A stretch of DNA of 7,822 bases, taken from JACQNR01 sp049515175. Lineage in GTDB: Bacteria; Acidobacteriota; Terriglobia; UBA7540. The DNA lies in NCBI GenBank assembly GCA_049515175.1, contig JBEKUI010000245.1:1-7822 (forward strand), in the 5' to 3' direction. Below are positions 6,084-7,822 of this stretch, one piece after another. The notes beneath the pieces were generated by a model that saw only the letters and a list, made by a program, of their open reading frames with translations, was not told where the DNA came from and did not search any database. Each line of letters opens with the position of its first letter. Within the stretch, counting starts at the first letter, position 1. Made by a program: the position numbers and the translations under genes.

Positions 6084-6866
6084 TTGAGCGTACGGATTTG
6101 CGTGCTCGGGAGCGGTAGTCGAGGCAACTCGACCCTGATTGCGACCGAAAGGGCGCGACTGCTCGTGGACGCGGGATTCAGCAAGCGCGAAACCTTCGCG
6201 CGCCTGGCCGCCGTGGGCGAGCGGTGCGACGGCATCGACGCCATTCTGATTTCGCACGAGCACACCGACCACGTGAAGGGCGTGGAATCGTTGGCTCGCA
6301 ACCTGAAGGCTCCCATTTACATTTCCGCCACCACACGCCAAGCCATTCTATGGACCGCGCGGCCCAAAGTCTTCGAATCCTTCACCGCCGGCGGAAAATT
6401 CACGATCGGCGACATTGAGGTCACCCCGTTCTCCATTCCCCACGACGCCGCCGACCCGGTGGCGTTCACTTTCGAGACGCAGGGCATCCGCATCGGCGTG
6501 GTCACCGACCTCGGCTATATCCCGGAACTCGTCAAGCGGCACGTGCGCGGCTGCCAGTGCCTGGTCTTCGAGTCGAATCACGACCTCGAGATGCTGAAGG
6601 TGGGGCCTTATCCGTGGCACGTCAAGCAGCGCGTGATGGGCCGCCAGGGCCACCTCTCCAATCTCGCCACCGCCCAGTTCTTGCGCGAGGATTTTGACGG
6701 TGGCGCCCAGGTGCTGGTGCTCGCCCACCTCAGCGAAAACAACAATCACCCCGCCATCGTCCGCCTCACCGCCGCGGAAGCACTGGAAGGCCGACCTTTT
6801 TCCAGTAGCGCGCCTGCCCTCCACCTCGCCAGCCAGACTACACCCACGCCAGTTTTCAAGTTTTGA
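6084..6866 (+). CDS. YycJ/WalJ-like MBL-fold metallo-hydrolase
   Basis: This is a 260-residue cytoplasmic metallo-beta-lactamase-fold protein. Its order of motifs is that of Bacillus YycJ (WalJ), a probable nuclease linked to DNA repair and cell-wall signalling in Firmicutes; its role here is unknown. The start reads SVRICVLGSGSRGNST, followed by LLVDAGFS. The metal motif HEHTDH comes next (6257-6274), then IPHDAADPVAF and the metal-binding Asp in VVTDLGY. The YycJ-specific segment ESNHDLEML…YPWHVKQRV…QGHLSN and the late AHLSENNNHP complete the set. I chose the TTG at 6084 because GGAAGG lies nine bases upstream and homologues begin at this point. A GTG at 6021 would add 21 residues with no family similarity. 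All the usual metal ligands are present, so the enzyme looks intact. The gene stands alone. Confidence 0.87.
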   Translation: MSVRICVLGSGSRGNSTLIATERARLLVDAGFSKRETFARLAAVGERCDGIDAILISHEHTDHVKGVESLARNLKAPIYISATTRQAILWTARPKVFESFTAGGKFTIGDIEVTPFSIPHDAADPVAFTFETQGIRIGVVTDLGYIPELVKRHVRGCQCLVFESNHDLEMLKVGPYPWHVKQRVMGRQGHLSNLATAQFLREDFDGGAQVLVLAHLSENNNHPAIVRLTAAEALEGRPFSSSAPALHLASQTTPTPVFKF

Positions 6867-6883
6867 AGCTGGAAGCCCTTTCA

Positions 6884-7027
6884 CCTTTCTCCTTCCACGG
6901 CGTCATCCGAGAAAATAACCCCCTCGCCAGCTACCGCTGGGGATTGGAGCGCAAGAAGGCGTTACTCGAATCAGACCAGGGGAAGGAGGGCACCCTGAGA
7001 ACCCGACCTTCCGCTCGACGCTGCTGA
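6884..7027 (+). pseudogene. C-terminal remnant of an Ada/Ogt-type methylated-DNA-protein cysteine methyltransferase
   Basis: Read from 6890 in this frame, the sequence gives SFHGVIRENNPLASYRWG followed by LERKKALLE. This is the C-terminal signature of O6-alkylguanine DNA alkyltransferases, where the normal reading is PCHRVIR…GYRWGLERK-ALLE. The position of the active-site Cys is TTC (Phe, 6893-6895), and the neighbouring Pro and Arg have become Ser and Gly. No start codon, earlier domain or upstream similarity is present. Beyond about 6968 the frame runs through unrelated sequence to TGA at 7025-7027. The preceding hydrolase gene ends only 18 bases before the fragment. This is therefore a dead leftover, not an active repair gene. 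The assignment is from motif memory. Confidence 0.6.
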
Positions 7028-7157
7028 GTCGGCGGGCTCCATCTGGGCCAAGAAGCAAAACCTGAGTCCGGGCTTACGAGCAGTGCGGCCTTGTGGCCCG
7101 ACGTGAGAAACGAGGATAGCCGTCTTAGGGGTATGTTTTGTGATTCCTAATCTGTTC
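7028..7157. other. Intergenic stretch, no gene seen
   Basis: This lies between the methyltransferase remnant and the end of the minus-strand gene pair. It contains the octamer TCTTAGGG twice (7123-7130 and 7156-7163) and a weak TTAGG…CCTAA dyad (7125-7150), which could be a short hairpin after the minus-strand stop. A minus-strand open frame crosses it, but it has no recognisable protein features. Confidence 0.4.
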
Positions 7158-7592
7158 TTAGGGCGGGGCAATCACCCAGACTGACCGCTGATAGAAAAAC
7201 TTGCGATTGCTATCCGTCTTTCGCCCGCATACTTCTGCATGCGCTGGCTCGTCCTCCAAAGGATTGCTGTGGACTGTCTGATTGCGGCTCCTCAGTTCGC
7301 CGGCGCACAAACCAGCAAGACCGTAACCAGCATGTCCGACCATCACGCGCTCGATGTTACCGCCCGTAGCATCAATTACTGTCCGGCGGTACATGGACAT
7401 CGGAGAGTCGTCCTCGTCATCCTCGAACGTGGCTGAGCTTGGCCGAAGTCTTCCCATATTCTGGTCGAAGATGATTTGCTTCGGTGGGACACGCCGAAGC
7501 ATTTGATCGCCGTCCTGAATATCGGGGTCGTCCGGAAACTCTTGCTGGCAACGTAGAGGGGGAGCCATATAGTCAGTCCGAAATGCGGGCAA
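7158..7592 (-). CDS. Conserved-looking hypothetical protein, second gene of a pair
   Basis: The function is unknown. The protein is about 144 residues and soluble, with no signal or membrane segment. The N-terminal part reads LPAFRTDY, then a stretch rich in Asp and Pro (DDPDIQDGDQMLRRVPP), then RLRPSSATFEDDEDDSPMSMY. The middle has VMVGHAGYGLAGLCAGELR, and a later segment EPAHAEVCGRK carries His and Cys near a basic tail. The 'DPDI-x-D-x-D-x-x-x-RR-V' and 'RPSS-A-F' patterns look like a conserved small-protein family that I recall only as hypothetical. I chose the TTG at 7592 because AGGG lies six bases before it; TTG 7622 and ATG 7568 are alternatives. With the chosen start it overlaps the upstream gene by 20 bases, so the two are probably co-transcribed and translationally coupled. 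The gene ends at TAA (7158-7160). Confidence 0.6.
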   Translation of the reverse strand: MPAFRTDYMAPPLRCQQEFPDDPDIQDGDQMLRRVPPKQIIFDQNMGRLRPSSATFEDDEDDSPMSMYRRTVIDATGGNIERVMVGHAGYGLAGLCAGELRSRNQTVHSNPLEDEPAHAEVCGRKTDSNRKFFYQRSVWVIAPP

Positions 7593-7822
7593 TCCATGCC
7601 CTAAGTAGCTCCTCGTTGCCAATTAGTGGTGCCTCAGCTGTTTCGGCCGAGGTCAGATCTTCGACCTGGAAGCGAATACTCTCAGGCGATTCGACATAGA
7701 TTTCGAGGTCGATGCCTTTGTGATGCCATTCGAGTTGAAGGCCGCCGTTTACCCTCGGTACGACAGCGGGTTCAGGAGTCGTCGCCTGGAACAATCTCGG
7801 GACCCATCGACCGACGTGACGG
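7573..7822 (-). CDS. Conserved-looking hypothetical protein, first gene of a pair, 5' partial
   Basis: The frame is open to the window edge, so the start lies outside; TTG 7794 is the first in-frame candidate inside but is not convincing. The visible 82 residues centre on AVVPRVNGGLQLEWHHKGIDLEIYVESP, a compact beta-rich core with the pattern P-x-x-GG-(L/I)-Q-LEWH-x-x-G-x-DLE. I recall this pattern from proteins annotated only as hypothetical. It is followed by an acidic segment (FQVEDLTSAETAEAP) and a C-terminal helix (NEELLRAWIARI). No catalytic motif or membrane segment is seen. The stop (7573-7575) lies inside the 5' end of the next gene, which points to a two-gene operon whose products may act together. 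Whether it is a toxin-antitoxin-like or immunity-like pair is open. Confidence 0.6.
   Translation of the reverse strand, partial: RHVGRWVPRLFQATTPEPAVVPRVNGGLQLEWHHKGIDLEIYVESPESIRFQVEDLTSAETAEAPLIGNEELLRAWIARISD

Noticed and set aside
6849..6872. CCAG…CTGG partial hairpin over the stop codon of the hydrolase gene
   Set aside because: The stem has a mismatch and wobble pairs, and no T-run follows; not a supportable terminator.
6971..7171. Minus-strand open frame of 66 codons after the methyltransferase remnant
   Set aside because: No recognisable domain or ribosome binding site, and it overlaps the remnant and the end of the neighbouring gene.

Overview
The window is GC-rich bacterial DNA, apparently from an acidobacterium or a related soil lineage (Verrucomicrobiota and Planctomycetota are alternatives). 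The clues are a 'planctomycete-type' cytochrome/DUF1549 protein, a YycJ-type metallo-hydrolase, a short ferredoxin beginning MAYVITE, and intergenic palindromes of the GTCAnnCTGAGC and GAGACG…CGTCTC kinds. The assignment is an inference from gene content recalled without a search.

Left part (1-1654): the right-hand portion of an IS5-family insertion sequence. Its DDE transposase is broken by a small deletion and frameshift, but all three catalytic acidic residues remain. The terminal repeat ends at about 1075 and is followed by CTAG. Next comes an ORF of unknown function (1121-1654) whose frame stays open into the IS end, as expected if the IS cut off its true 5' end.

Middle-left (1647-3290, minus strand): a secreted c-type cytochrome/DUF1549 protein that stops just where its DUF1553 (PSD1) domain should begin. 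The 3' end of this gene and the 3' end of the unknown ORF meet at about 1650, so the left third looks like a rearranged segment. The 328-base region between this gene and the ferredoxin holds two perfect inverted repeats and a leader hairpin.

Middle (3619-5323, plus strand): a small two-cluster ferredoxin, then an enolase-superfamily sugar-acid dehydratase similar to galactonate dehydratase. Between them lie two paired hairpins and two different dispersed-type palindromic repeats.

Right-middle (5385-6866): a two-gene toxin-antitoxin module with overlapping genes. Its near-consensus promoter lies so close to the first ATG that the mRNA is probably leaderless. A YycJ/WalJ-like metallo-beta-lactamase-fold hydrolase follows.

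Right end (6867-7822): a decayed C-terminal remnant of an Ada/Ogt-type DNA methyltransferase, in which the active-site Cys codon reads as Phe. It is followed by a minus-strand pair of overlapping genes of unknown function that runs off the window. No tRNA, rRNA or CRISPR array was seen. The most unusual items are the gene remnants (transposase, PSD1, methyltransferase), the leaderless toxin-antitoxin operon, the clustered palindromes and the uncharacterised gene pair. No clearly new multi-gene defence or metabolic system is evident.
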